DNA of 64,000 nucleotides from Rehmannia glutinosa. Its lineage: Eukaryota; Streptophyta; Magnoliopsida; Lamiales; Orobanchaceae. The translations under genes were made by a program, and so were the position numbers. Below are positions 34,860 to 46,500 of the stretch, in pieces. Every line of letters starts with the position of its first letter. The first letter of the stretch is position 1. The stretch spans positions 10,272,441 through 10,336,440 of the forward strand of contig CM071925.1 in NCBI GenBank assembly GCA_016081115.2, given 5' to 3'. The notes beneath the pieces are model-generated. The model did no database searches, was not told the origin of the DNA, and saw only the letters and a program-made list of their open reading frames with translations.

Positions 34860-37800
34860 TGCAGTCCTTAGGGAGTGGAGGAAGAATTTCAATGTCATTT
34901 GTCGTCCTCGTCGCCGTTTTGTTGCTTGACTTGGCGTGGTTGTAGAGCAAATGACTAAACTCGAGCGCTCATTCTCTACGTCAAACGCCTCAGCATCCAT
35001 TTTCTTCCCAGCAACAAAATATTCAGCGTAACAGGCAACAAAAACACCACAGTCACTACAAAAACAAATGTAAAAAATAGACAGTCAGCCATATAAAACA
35101 ACTAAAACAAAACAACAAGAAAGAACGAACAAATCGGAAATACATAGAAAAAACGTCTTCTGGCAGTCCGCAAAGGAATGTCTTTCACAACGACGACTTT
35201 CATAGCAAGATTCGGATCACAGGAATACGCACCCTTGCCAAGTACAACATTGGGATGGACACCATAAAAGGCTACCAGGGCGGGAATCTAGGAAGGAGGA
35301 GATGTAGCTTTCACATCTTGGCCAGACCACTTTCCGCAGAATCATCCGTCTTCAACGAATTGTACAAATAGATGGTTCTCTCCTTCACGCTCAACCGTCC
35401 CGTACCCAATGCTCCATGTCAATGCAATGTATGGGGAAGAATGTGATCAACTTCCGACCATGGCCGTCATAAGCTATATCATATCCCATGATATAGTCCA
35501 CAATTGTCGTATTGACATTGATCATGGAAAGATCAAAATGTTTCTTTTTCTTTTGTTAACTTGGCAATATTTCTTGTAAATGCTTTGGATGCACGGTCAA
35601 ATATCGGATCCATCGTTGTGAATGTCACAAGACTATGCCCGTATAGGAACTTCTTCCTCAAATAGTAGAAAAGAACATCAATATCTTTGCAAAATAAACA
35701 CAAAACATAATAAAAAAAGAAGGGACAATTGGAAAACAACATGAAATACAAGGAAAACTTACGAAGAAGCCAAGTACTCGTCAACATAATACGTTTGTGA
35801 AACCATGACTTCGACTTCACTTCACTGCAGGACACCAAGTTTCAAAGAAGGCTCAACTTTGTCATCTTCCTCCGAGTATCGATTCGATGAAGAAGAAGAG
35901 TATCAAATAAACACAAAACCAAAAACAACACACTAATCACAAATTTATAATCATTTATGAAATTGTTTCATATATGTTTCAAAATGGTTTAATTGTTTTA
36001 GATAACAACTAATTACAAATATGAAAATAATAAAAGTGTATACCCTTGAGAATCAAACCCTTCCGCAAGCGGTCGTTCAACCCATCCAACAGGCCCTTAT
36101 CCCCGCACCTTCACCCATATTCTCGTCTGCGGCACCTTCCCTTAACCAAGGGCTTTGGAACTTTTCCCATCATCCACAACAACATCTTTGTCGCCGACAT
36201 CTTCCAATCCAATCACCACATCCCGGGTTCACCACCTTGACAGGTTTCAAAACACCCCGAAACAAAAAAAAAAACAAAACAAAGGGAATAAAATAACAAA
36301 TAACAAAGCGAGAATCCAAAAACAACAAAAAAGCAGAACCTATAATTTAAACACACCTTTCCTAGTGCGGCTTGACTTGCGTTTTTAATATATTGTCAAT
36401 TTGAGAAGGGTGAGATTGTCAAGTTCCGAGAACTAAGGAATTTGCTCCTCCCCACCATCCTTGATCGTCTCATCGTAACAACCTTCTCAACCTCGCCATG
36501 TTCCTTGATTGATTCATCAAACACATTCTCCCTCTCATTTGCCATCCTTCCTTGATTCATCAACTACATTATCAATGCCTTGTTCTAGAATAACCAAACC
36601 ACTAGCCGCAACACCCCCTGCAAACACTAAAATCACCTTCACCGGCGTCATCTTTTTTTCCGGCTTCAAAGCGATGGGAACATCCACATTCCCGTCATCA
36701 ACCTCATCATCTCCATGTTTTTTCCTCATCCGCATCTTCCTCGTAACACGAACCTAAGGACATGCCATTAGATTGATTTCACTCGTAGACTCCGATTCAA
36801 CAACCTTCTCACCTTCATCAACAACAAGACGAACCTACATAAAAACAACGACCATGTGATGAACGAAACAAAAAAATAAAAAAAAAAACAACAAGAAAAA
36901 ACAAGAAAGATAACAAAAAAATACTTATAATTAAAAACAACAAAAAAAAAGTATGAGAATTGAGAACCTCTAGTTTGCTCTTAATATCGGCAAGTTCAGA
37001 CAAAACCATAACAAATTGTTCTTCCAAGAATTTTGAAGTTGAAACCTTAAAAGCCTCAAATTCCTTAGAAAACAACCGCTGATTCCTAGCAATGTCGTCA
37101 ACGGTCTGTTTCAAGCCACTACCACCCACACCCTCATTCCTCTTCAACCTTCCAACAACAAAATCATTGTCAACCCAGGCTGAATGTGTACTTTGATTTA
37201 TCATAGAATGTCGAATGCCAATTTTGGACTCATTATCGTGAGGGGCCACAATTTCATCAAACCCAACTGAAATAAAAAAAATAAATAAATCAAGACTCAG
37301 AAATATAAAAGAAACAATTCTGAAACATAAATGAAACAAAACAGGAAGAAAATAAATAGTAAAATCATATTGCCTGTTCAGCCGACCGATTGAATATCTT
37401 CATGTCAAGGTCTTCGGCACGAACTTTGTTGTCTTTCCCGGACTTTGAACACGTCCAGTTTAAAATCCTTGGGATCTCGCATGATCAACCCGAGCACAAA
37501 ACTTGCCGTTCACTTCAATAAAGACTCATAAAACCATATCTGGAAGCCAACGGAAATCCTTGAAGTCTATAGAATTTCGTACGCTTCCCACCAGGATTCT
37601 CCTCGCCTTGAAGTTTGTTTCTGTACAATATTTGCTGCCTCAACTCACGTATCGTCACATCGAAAAACTCACTACCCCAAGGATAAGTGTCCAAAACATC
37701 CATATCCTTGTCAACCAATTCAAAAAATGACATATCCACAGAACTACCAGTAGAAGTAAAAAGAAAAAAATGGATAAAATAAAGTAAAGCCAATTTCAGT

Positions 37801-38694
37801 GCGTCTAAATCCTCATCCCCCCAAACACGGAGTAAAAAACATTCCTCGATCGACTGCCTATTAAACTTGTTCCTACTAGCAAAATACTTCTGAAATATAA
37901 CCGAATTCTGAACATCACCAGACAAAGAAGGCTTAACACCAACACAATTCAAACCAGTAACAATAGCAAACTCACCCAACCCAAACCGCAACAACTTCCC
38001 ACCCACAGAAACAACAATTTTGTCCTTCTTCGAGTGGACGACTTGGCGTTTCAACAGAGAATGAACAAGCTGATTCTGGAAATCAACTTCTTTCATTTCC
38101 AGGAAATATCCAAAACAGGTCCTCTTAAATGCCTCCAGTTGGTTGTCAATTAAGGTAGTCTTTATATTCTTAATAACATCAAACGAAAAGGCAGTATTTA
38201 CTCGAGCACTGAACCAGTCAGCAGGGTCAAGAACGTACTTGAAACCCTAGAAACAACAATGAAACAAAACAGAAACATAAAAGAAACACAAAATCAACAA
38301 CCACTTCAACTTAAAACGCATAAAAAAAATGAAACATAACAGAAACAAATAAGAAACACATAAGAAACAACATCGAAACAAAAAAAAGAGTACAAATCAA
38401 AATACACAAAACTCATACCTCAGTAACATCGGTTTCTTCAAAGGAAACCTTCTTCTTCCCAGCAGCTATCACACTGGCATTCGATTTCACAACTTTGGAA
38501 GGAGATTTAACATCCAGAACCGCTTCTTCCTCAAAAACTTTTTCTACTTGCCTCTTCTTAGAATCCATAGAACCAGCAGCAACCTTCTGAACTTTCCTCT
38601 TTTTCGAGGAATCTGCTGCTATCTTCGAAGAACTTCTCAAAACTCTCTTATGAGGTGAGTTTTTTGGAGCGTTTTTAGGAGCCATTAATAACAC
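34860..38694 (-). pseudogene. Ulp1-like (C48) protease gene with DUF1985, MULE unit 1
   Basis: The start is APKNAPKNSPHKRVLRSSSK on a Lys-rich N-terminal exon (about 38680-38416). Next comes the DUF1985 domain (about 38250-37530): NQLEAFKRTCFGYFLEM, FGLGEFAIVTGLNC, YPWGSEFFDVTIRELRQQ. A coiled-coil-like linker (about 37130-36960) and an acidic region (about 36800-36500) follow. The C48 pieces are IDVLFYYLRKKFLYGH (about 35690-35630), an EHWV with a frame break (about 35420), and SDCGVFVACYAEYFVAGK (about 35060-35005). The role would be SUMO/ubiquitin-like deconjugation. The His block is out of frame (one base missing compared with unit 2), so this copy is dead. Introns carry TGTTTC-rich tracts. 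Confidence 0.75.
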
Positions 38695-39613
38695 GAATAC
38701 CAGCGGTTTGAAAACAAACTAACCCTAGGAATAACGTGATGAAGGATGAAGCTCGAACAACAAATGAAACTAAAAGCACTAATGGAGAACGTGGCCACGA
38801 ACACCTGAAGAATCGGAAGAAAAACGGGCGCGAACTCAAAAACGGATGAAGAAGACAAACCAGTAAGAATTTTGACTTACCTAGGTTAAGAAAGTGGAGG
38901 GGGTAAAAGCTGGATAGCAGCCTAAACGGGCGGGTATTTTTGGGAAAAAAAGCAGCGGGTCGGGTATATTTGGAATAGGGTGACATTTTTGTCTTTTTTT
39001 GAAAAATGAGGGCATTTTGTGTAATTTCCTCAAAAGGACATGAATACCTCATTTTCCATATCCAATTCCTGCAGAATACGTGCTCGGCCCTGTTTTTCAC
39101 AAATATACCAGTAAATGTGGACAAATATACGCTCTTCAGCGTATTGCAACATTTTCCCTCAAAAATCACGAAGCTGATCACAACAAGATCTCTGATCACA
39201 ATAGAATTCTCCTATTCCAAATAATAACGAATAAAAGAAGAAATGCAGAGATAGGAGGAAAAAAATCGAGAGAAAATACTGGACTGTTCGAGATCACAAT
39301 TCAAACTCAATATCAAGAGGAAGAAGAAGACCAAAACAGGTAACAACAACACGATCTGTTTATCTTGTTACGAGAATACCTTGTTTCGACCAGTTTCATG
39401 ATTTTACAGATAGAAATTCAGGATTCAATGTGTATTGAATGAAATTGACATTGAATCAAGAACCAGGAATTTTGCATGTGAATCCAAAAACCTGACAGTT
39501 GTGAGCTTCAAAATGCTTATTTTGTTCGAATTATGATCCAAAATTCTACAAAAATTGCTTCTCGTGATTAACTACATATAAATCGTGTGAATCTGGAAAA
39601 ATCTGAATGCAAT

Positions 39614-40963
39614 TGTTCGCCTTATTTTTAGCTTCACCGCAAGTGTACGGTGTAGTTTATAGAATAGGGTAAGCAAGGTCGTATCCACGGAGACTAATAA
39701 ATTAGTGCGCTAAGTATTGAACTAAGATAGCCTTATTTTTATTTAGACAATCGAAATTGGATAATTGTTGTGGAAGTAAAGACAAGAATAACCACAAAAA
39801 CACAAGATGAAAATAAATATGGAATTATCAAGGAAATGAAATGGATTCCCGGGTTATGGTTTCAATTAATATTCCTCTTGTTTTACGATTTAATGAAAAC
39901 CAAAGTTATTATCAATACACCTATAAGACGATCACAACGGTATTTTATCCTCCCTCTCGAGATGTATATAAAGTGTAGATTGAAATATCTATGCTAGCAT
40001 CTCTACTCAACATAAGATACACAACTCCCAAATGCACAAAAGATCAATTGTCCTCACAAATATCTACAAACCTCTCGATTCATGCAAATATTCATGTCAA
40101 GCACTCAAGATCTAATATTGAAACTCATCTCTCGAATTATGAATCAATATATCAAACATGCTAAATCATTGGCCAAGTGATAAAACAAGAATAAGCTCAA
40201 AGTACTCAAATAGGCTCCAAGACAATAACTTCAACTAAGATTAAAACATCCAACAAGAGTTCATTAATCCACTTCCAAAACCCAGAAATCTCAAGAAGTT
40301 TAGCTACTCATTACAAATAAACAACCCATAGACGAATTGTTCATATTCATGACAAGCTAAAATGAAAGATTAAAGCACAAAGAATGAGAAAACTTAGGGA
40401 AATGGATAATATCTCGATTAATCTTCAATCCTCAAGCTCCGATTCGACCCGATTCTTCCCTTGCTTCTTTCTTGATGAAATTGATGTGTTTCTTGTGTTC
40501 TTGGGTGTATTCCCAGCCTTTCCTCTCCTGGTGTGCGCCCCAAAAAGTGGTATTTATACCCTTTTAGAAGCCTAGGTCAATTTGCTGTCATTTTTGGAGT
40601 TTTCTGCAAGAACGCACGGGTCGTGCCCCCACGCACGGGCTACCCGTGCTCAAATCCATAGACATTCCCCTGTTTTTTTACCAGCCACGCACGAAGAGCG
40701 AATATATACCATTTCATATGAGTCATTGCATGTTTATAAACAATTATAGCCATAAATATGCCCTAAAATACATGCAAAACTCACACCAATCAAATCCCCA
40801 AAGTTAAACTGTTGACCGTCCCGGTCAACGCTTTTAAAAATAAGACAGAACAAAACTGGGAGTAATAAAAAGTATAACGCACAACTCCATAAAATTCGTA
40901 TTGTTCATCATAGGTGTCAAGCAATGAATCAACCAAGCCTCAAATATCTAACATAGAGCACAC
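39614..40963 (-). repeat. 3' LTR of the Gypsy-type element (internally deleted)
   Basis: Starts TGTTCGCCTTATTTTTAGC on the plus strand and is nearly identical to 43656 onward. It lacks about 490 bases present in the other LTR; the join is at GCCACGCACGAAGAGCG (about 40685-40700), where CACG-type words occur at both breakpoints. Confidence 0.8.
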
Positions 40964-42240
40964 ATCAAATAAATCATGGTAAATGCTTTGAATCACTTCT
41001 CTCAAGATCAAGTGTATACTCTTATCTCACATGAATGTAGGACGTGTTTACGCTCAATTCAATTCACTGTTGCAGAATTACCATAGGCTTGCAAATCGTC
41101 TCATATCTCCGCCACTAGGATGTATACAATTTGTGAATCAAAAAGGACTTTCTCTCTTTGGTTGTAATGAAGGCTTTTTGGTTAGGGTAGGAAAATATAG
41201 ATAGAGTGACTCAAACTCGAGCGTATAGACCGATGATCATACAAATCATCTACATTAAAGCTCAACATGACTCAAATCATCTCTCATTTTCACCAACTCT
41301 TCTTATCTCCATCCCCTTTCTTTTGTAAAACACCATCACCTCACATTACAATTCTTTGCCTCCAAGTTCATTCAAAGAAAACTCATTCATAAAGCCGATT
41401 TTTTTTGTCTCTTTTGTGAGTTTTCAACATTTTTTTCTTCTCATTTTCTTCCCCTTTTGTTCCCATCAACCCATTTTTTTTAACACCACCTTCTAAAATT
41501 TTGATTTCACCCATTCACCCTCATTCATTCCTTTTACTCAACTATACGCTCGAGTATATGGTAACATATATATCAGTGATAAGGCTTGAATTTTGGCTAT
41601 CGCAAAAGATTAGGCAATAGGCTCAAATTGGCTAACTAATGATTTCAACATCATTAGGTAAGCAAAAGGCTTGAAGGGATAACAAAAAAATGGCCTTTAA
41701 TCATTTTTACAATTCGCATACAACATGTGACTTTGATAAAGATACCAGAGCAAGTTCTAGAATTCTAACAACATGAATGATACACTCAAATCACAAACAA
41801 GACTGCATATGATGACAGCAGTAAAGGCTCAAAAGCTCACAGGCTTGTAAATATGTAATTCAAAGCATCAAACCAAGTTTTCCACATCAACATGGTCAAT
41901 GTTATCTATTCATGACTCAATCAACTCATGCTCAACACCCAATCCAAACAATACAATCAAGAGATCAACTCACTCCCTAAAATCTATTAAAGCAATAAAT
42001 TTGCTAAAATAATAAATGTGTTTCTAATGCAAATGCAACCTAAAATGCTCTACATGCAACTATATGAAAACACACAAAATTAATGCAATTTTTTTTATCC
42101 ACACATTTCATATCAAAATAACTCTCTCTCCCCCAAACTTAAATGAAATTATATCGCACGTAAGAGAAGATATAATTTCAATATAAGACTGTGTGGATTT
42201 ACCTGATTCACTGTGCGGGTGGTGGTGGATAATGGCCCTC
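40964..42240. other. Non-coding interior of the Gypsy-type element
   Basis: AT-rich and pyrimidine-rich, with no recognisable pol domain on either strand. One further GCACGGGTCGTGC-type palindrome module occurs just to the right, at 42325-42362. Confidence 0.5.
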
Positions 42241-42803
42241 CTTGGCATCTTCTCCTATTGCTAGGACTTCTTCTTTCAACCATCACTTCAAGTTTTGTAC
42301 CTTAATATTGTCTCAGCTGAAGGACGCACGGGTCGTGCGCCTTGCGCATGGGCTGTCCGTGCTTTATGCCAAAGCCACATTATTCCTCTCTCCAGACACG
42401 CACGGTTCACCCGTGCATGATGCCGTACAACAACACTCAGGTTTTTTTTTATAAAAAGAAAACAAACAAAAAACAAAAATCACACCACAAACTGTTGGGT
42501 TGCCTCCCAACAAGCGCTATATTTAACGTCTTTAGCTTGATGCCTATTAATTTTGATTCGTACCACCTTTGAATGCGTATATTAGCTGCTTTGGATCGTG
42601 GTCAAGAACCGTTTTTCCATTGTTTGCATCTAGTAATGTATAATTTGGATTTCCAAGAAAGTATTGGAGTCCTGATGTTGGAACACTTTGATTTGAATTA
42701 TGCTCATGTTGTCCGTGCGCGTATGTACCACCAGTGTTCGTTTCGTTGTGGAATGGCTTTCTTATGATATCACGCACACACTGACCAGGCATCCACACAC
42801 TGT

Positions 42804-43478
42804 TCATGTGTTACTCGTCCTGTTTCTGCTCCTTTTCGACACCACACACTGGCTGAAAGTGCATAAACATATAGTCCGTGTTTGGTTCCGAACTTTCTTG
42901 CTTTTGCAGGATCTTCGGCTCCTCGTATTCAGTACCACTCTTTTGATAAATGACACTACATTGTTCCTTTGAGTTGGCTTCAGTGGTGCTTGAAATTGGC
43001 TCTTTTGTTGTTCCCCACCAACAATTGTAACTAATTGTCCCACTTGGGTTTCGAGATTTTTTATCGAACTGGCCATCTGTGTCCTTTGTAGCTCTATTTT
43101 ATCTATCCTTGCGTCTTGCCTTGCGAAGCAGCTCCTAGTTTCACTCATGAGTGCATTGGATTGATTTATGAATGAGGTGAGGGATTCCTCTAAAGATGGC
43201 TTATTTGATTCATCGTGAGTAAAGCGATCCCTCGACTCGCTACTGAACAAACTTGTTTGAATCCTTAACGAGGTGAGGGCTTCTTCTAAAGATGGTTTTG
43301 CCTCTGCATTTGTAAACCCATTCATTACATTGGAGCTTGATGGTGTTGGAATCACATTCTCCGTGTGAGCATATGAAAAATCTTCGTAATTCCTCCAATC
43401 TGAATAATAGTGTGTAGGAGTAGGATTATTCCAATAACTGAAGAAATTCCAGTTATTGAAATAATTGGCCTCCTCCAT
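42804..43478 (-). CDS. Gag-like protein of the Gypsy-type element (partial)
   Basis: An open frame of 224 codons begins MEEANYFNNWNFFSYWNN, is rich in Asn/Ser/Tyr, has a repeated block KPSLEEALTSL / KPSLEESLTSF about 40 residues apart, then the motif IKNLETQVGQLVTIV seen in many plant Gypsy gag proteins. No zinc knuckle follows. It begins about 150 bases after the primer site, as gag should. The C-terminal 50 residues probably lie past a frame break. Confidence 0.6.
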   Translation of the reverse strand: MEEANYFNNWNFFSYWNNPTPTHYYSDWRNYEDFSYAHTENVIPTPSSSNVMNGFTNAEAKPSLEEALTSLRIQTSLFSSESRDRFTHDESNKPSLEESLTSFINQSNALMSETRSCFARQDARIDKIELQRTQMASSIKNLETQVGQLVTIVGGEQQKSQFQAPLKPTQRNNVVSFIKRVVLNTRSRRSCKSKKVRNQTRTICLCTFSQCVVSKRSRNRTSNT

Positions 43479-43631
43479 CCGAGCGGGTGTTCGTGCACTA
43501 CCTATACCAACTCAAAGAAACAAATCAAACATTGTAGAGACAGAATTTACAAAAGAAAAATAAAATAAAAAAAATGTCTAAATTAAAAATAATTCTATCT
43601 ATCGCAATATTAGCACCAAAAATTGTATTAG

Positions 43632-43649
43632 TCCCCGGCAACGGCGCCA
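43632..43649 (-). other. Primer binding site (tRNA-Asp type) of the Gypsy-type element
   Basis: The plus strand reads TCCCCGGCAACGGCGCCA, a perfect complement of the common Athila/Tat primer site, a few bases inside the 5' LTR. Confidence 0.9.
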
Positions 43650-43655
43650 AAAACT

Positions 43656-45483
43656 TGTTTGCCTTATTTTTAGCTTCACCGCAAGTGTACGGTGTAGTTT
43701 ATAGAATATAGTAAGCAAGGTCGTATCCACGGAGACTAATAAATTAGTGCGCTAAGTATTGAACTAAGATAGCATTATTTTTATTTAGACAATCGAAATT
43801 GGATAATTATTGTGGAAGTAAAGACAAGAATAACCACAAAAACACAAGATGATAATAAATATGAAATTATCAAGGAAATGAAATGGATTCCCGGGTTATG
43901 GTTTCAATTAATATTCCTCTTGTTTTACGATTTAATGAAAACCAAAGTTATTATCAATACACCTATAAGACGATCACAATGGTATTTTATCCTCCCTCTC
44001 GAGATGTATATAAAGTGTAGATTGAAATATCTACGCTAGCATCTCTACTCAACATAAGATACACAACTCCCAAATGCACAAAAGATCAATTGTCCTCACA
44101 AATATCTACAAACCTCTCGATTCATGCAAATATTCGTGTCAAGTACTCAAGATCTAATATTGAAACTCATCTCTCGAATTATGAATCAATATATCAAACA
44201 TGCTAAATAATTGGCCAAGTGATAAAACAAGAATAAGCTCAAAGTACTCAAATAGTCTTCAAGATAACAACTTCAACTAAGATTAAAACATTCAACAAGA
44301 GTTCATTAATCTACTTCCAAAACCCAGAAATCTCAAGAAGTTTAGCTACTCATTACAAATAAACAACCCATAGACAAATTGTTCATATTCATGACAAGCT
44401 AAAATGAAAGATTAAAGCACAAAGAATGAGAAAACTTAGGGAAATGAATAATCTCTCGATTAATCTTCCATCCTCAAGTTCCGATTTGACCCGATTCTTC
44501 CCTTGATTCTTTCTTGATGAAATTGATGTGTTTCTTGTGTTCTTGGGTGTATTCCCAGCCTTTCCTCTCCTGGTGTGCGCCCCAAAAAGTGGTATTTATA
44601 CCCTTTTAGAAGCCTAGCTTAATTTGCTGTCATTTTTGGAGTTTTCTGCAAGAACGCACGGGTCGTGCGCCCACGCACGGGCTACCCGTGCTCAAATCCG
44701 TAGGCATTCCCCTTTTTTTTTACTAGCCACGCACGGGTCGTGCTCCCACGCACGGGCTACCCGTGCTCGAAGCCGTAGACATGCTCAAAACATTCAGGTG
44801 CACACGGGTCGTGCGTCGATGCATGGGTTGCCCGTGCGCCACCCAAACGTCCGAATTGGCTTGCGGGGTCTTCATAAGAGTTGTAGCCCTCTCTCTTAGC
44901 TTTCCACAGCCACTTGAATCAGATCAATATCAATTTTGTAGAGAGAGGTATGGCCAAAATACTAAACCCTGGCAGTGCTGGAAATTCCTTACTCGTTTGG
45001 ACGTTCCTTTAGATAAATATCCTCGTTGTTTGATCATCCATGCTTCTTTTGACACACGACTCATCACTATGACTCTAGAATCCATATAGTGGGCTTCCAA
45101 TTGGATGTAATCGCTCGATTCTTGATGATTCTAGGTCGCAATGCTCGTATTTGTCACAAAATCACTCCAAATATAATTAAATTCCTACAAAACGAGCAAA
45201 GCGTAATACCTTTTCCACGAAGAACGAATATATACCATTTCATATGAGTCATTGCATGTTTATAAACTATTATAGCCATAAATACGCCCTAAAATACATG
45301 CAAAACTCATACCAATCAAACCCCCAAACTAAACTGTTGACCGTCCCGGTCAATGCTTTTAAAAATAAGACAGAACAAAACTGGGAGTAATGAAAAGTAT
45401 AACACACAACTCCATAAAATTCGTATTGTTCATCATAGGTGTCAAGCAACGAATCAACCAAACCTCGAATATCTAAATTTACA
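43656..45483 (-). repeat. 5' LTR of the Gypsy-type element
   Basis: Starts TGTTTGCCTTATTTTTAGC and ends CA at about 45483. It carries three copies, about 75 bases apart (44653, 44728, 44801), of a GC-rich module GCACGGGTCGTGC plus GCACGGGCTACCCGTGC. Each is an imperfect palindrome. Confidence 0.8.
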
Positions 45484-45577
45484 AGAATGACAAAAAGAGC
45501 TGATGAGTATATGGGGAAAACTACACCATTTCACTAAATTTAAGGTAATTTAATGCAAACTTTCAGCACATGGTCCA

Positions 45578-46051
45578 TTGTTTCATAAATATTTCTTATA
45601 TGTTTCATTTATGTTTCAGGTGAAGCGATCAAATAACTTTATCTTCAAAGTCACAGAAGCTGAGAAAACATTTGTTGTGGACCTGGAAAAAAGGACTTGC
45701 ACATGCAACAAGTTTCAAATGAATGAAATTCCTTGCCCACATGCTTTAGCTGTAGTAAAAGATTTGAATGCAAATCCGTACCAATACTGCTCGGCATACT
45801 ACATGAAGAAAACAATAGAAGCAACTTATTTGGAATCAGTGCATCCAATCCCACATGAAGATACCTGGGTCCTGCCAGATGAAATCAGAACAATGAAGAC
45901 TCTACCGCCGGAGGGCAAGGCAAAATTTGGAAGGCCAAAGAAAAGAAGACACAAGGCACCATGGGAGAAAAGGGCCAAAACCAAATGTGGAAGATGTGAG
46001 GATCCTGGTCGTAATAGAAAAACATGCAGGAATCAACCAAAAACAAAATAG
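45578..46051 (+). pseudogene. Transposase C-terminal part, MULE unit 2
   Basis: One open frame covers the transposase tail. A complete SWIM finger is seen (CTC-x10-CPH, 45698-45742), then ALAVVKDLNANPYQYCS, RPKKRRHKAPW and a knuckle CGRCEDPGRNRKTC (45986-46027), where the zinc-binding His is Arg. The upstream DNA-binding and DDE domains are deleted. Together with unit 1 this shows which parts were once intact in the family. Confidence 0.8.
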
Positions 46052-46500
46052 GACTCGTAGTAGAATATTACTATTACGAATATACATGTAATTGATACAG
46101 ACTTCGACATATAGAAATCAAAAGCAAATTATTTCTATGTTGTTTCAAATATGTTTCTTACAATAAGATGACAAAACAAATGTTTGTTTCAAATGTGTTT
46201 CACATATGTTTCTATTACACAACAAAACCATTTACCAAATAGAGACCATAAGAAACATAAAACAAAACACACAATATTTTCAATCCCAAAACCAATCAAC
46301 AACAAAACATTAACTGAAAAACATCTCATAACTCGTCTCTAAATTGTTCAAAAACGTACTACCCACAAAATCTAATCGTGAATTGAAAAAGCCAATAACA
46401 ATCCAAATCCTCCAAGGAAAGCTATTACAAATACCAAATATCCCATACTATTAAAAGTACCAAACTTAAGACAAATTTGTTCAGATGATTACACAAATTA

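Larger units (their letters stand above)
31174..39031 (+). mobile_element. MULE unit 1 (mudrA-like transposase plus Ulp1-like gene)
   Basis: The left terminus begins GGGAAAAGGAC, with a 13-base near-duplication (GGGGGAAAAGGAC) just inside, then ACAAATACCC. The right terminus, inverted, reads GGAAATTACACAAAATGCCC. The plus strand carries a broken transposase (about 31994-34383). The minus strand carries a convergent DUF1985/Ulp1 gene (38694 to about 34860). MULEs with captured Ulp1-like genes are known in plants as Kaonashi-type elements. No 9-bp duplication flanks this unit alone. Its right end directly abuts the left end of unit 2. Confidence 0.8.
39614..45483 (-). mobile_element. Gypsy-type LTR retrotransposon, apparently non-autonomous
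   Basis: Direct terminal repeats lie at 39614-40963 and 43656-45483. The primer binding site (minus strand TGGCGCCGTTGCCGGGGA, at about 43632-43649) matches the tRNA-Asp type used by Athila/Tat Gypsy elements and sets the orientation. Between the LTRs I see only a gag-like frame (43478-42804) and then non-coding DNA. No protease, integrase or RT was found in the 2.7 kb interior. The flanking 5-mers GCAAT and AGAAT match only in part. Confidence 0.8.

Noticed and set aside
39006..39343. Overlapping open frames at the junction of the two MULE units
   Set aside because: They read through both termini and contain no known domain.
44624..44899. 91-codon open frame with repeated THGSCAHARATRA blocks
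   Set aside because: The repeat is the GC-rich hairpin module of the Gypsy LTR read in one frame.
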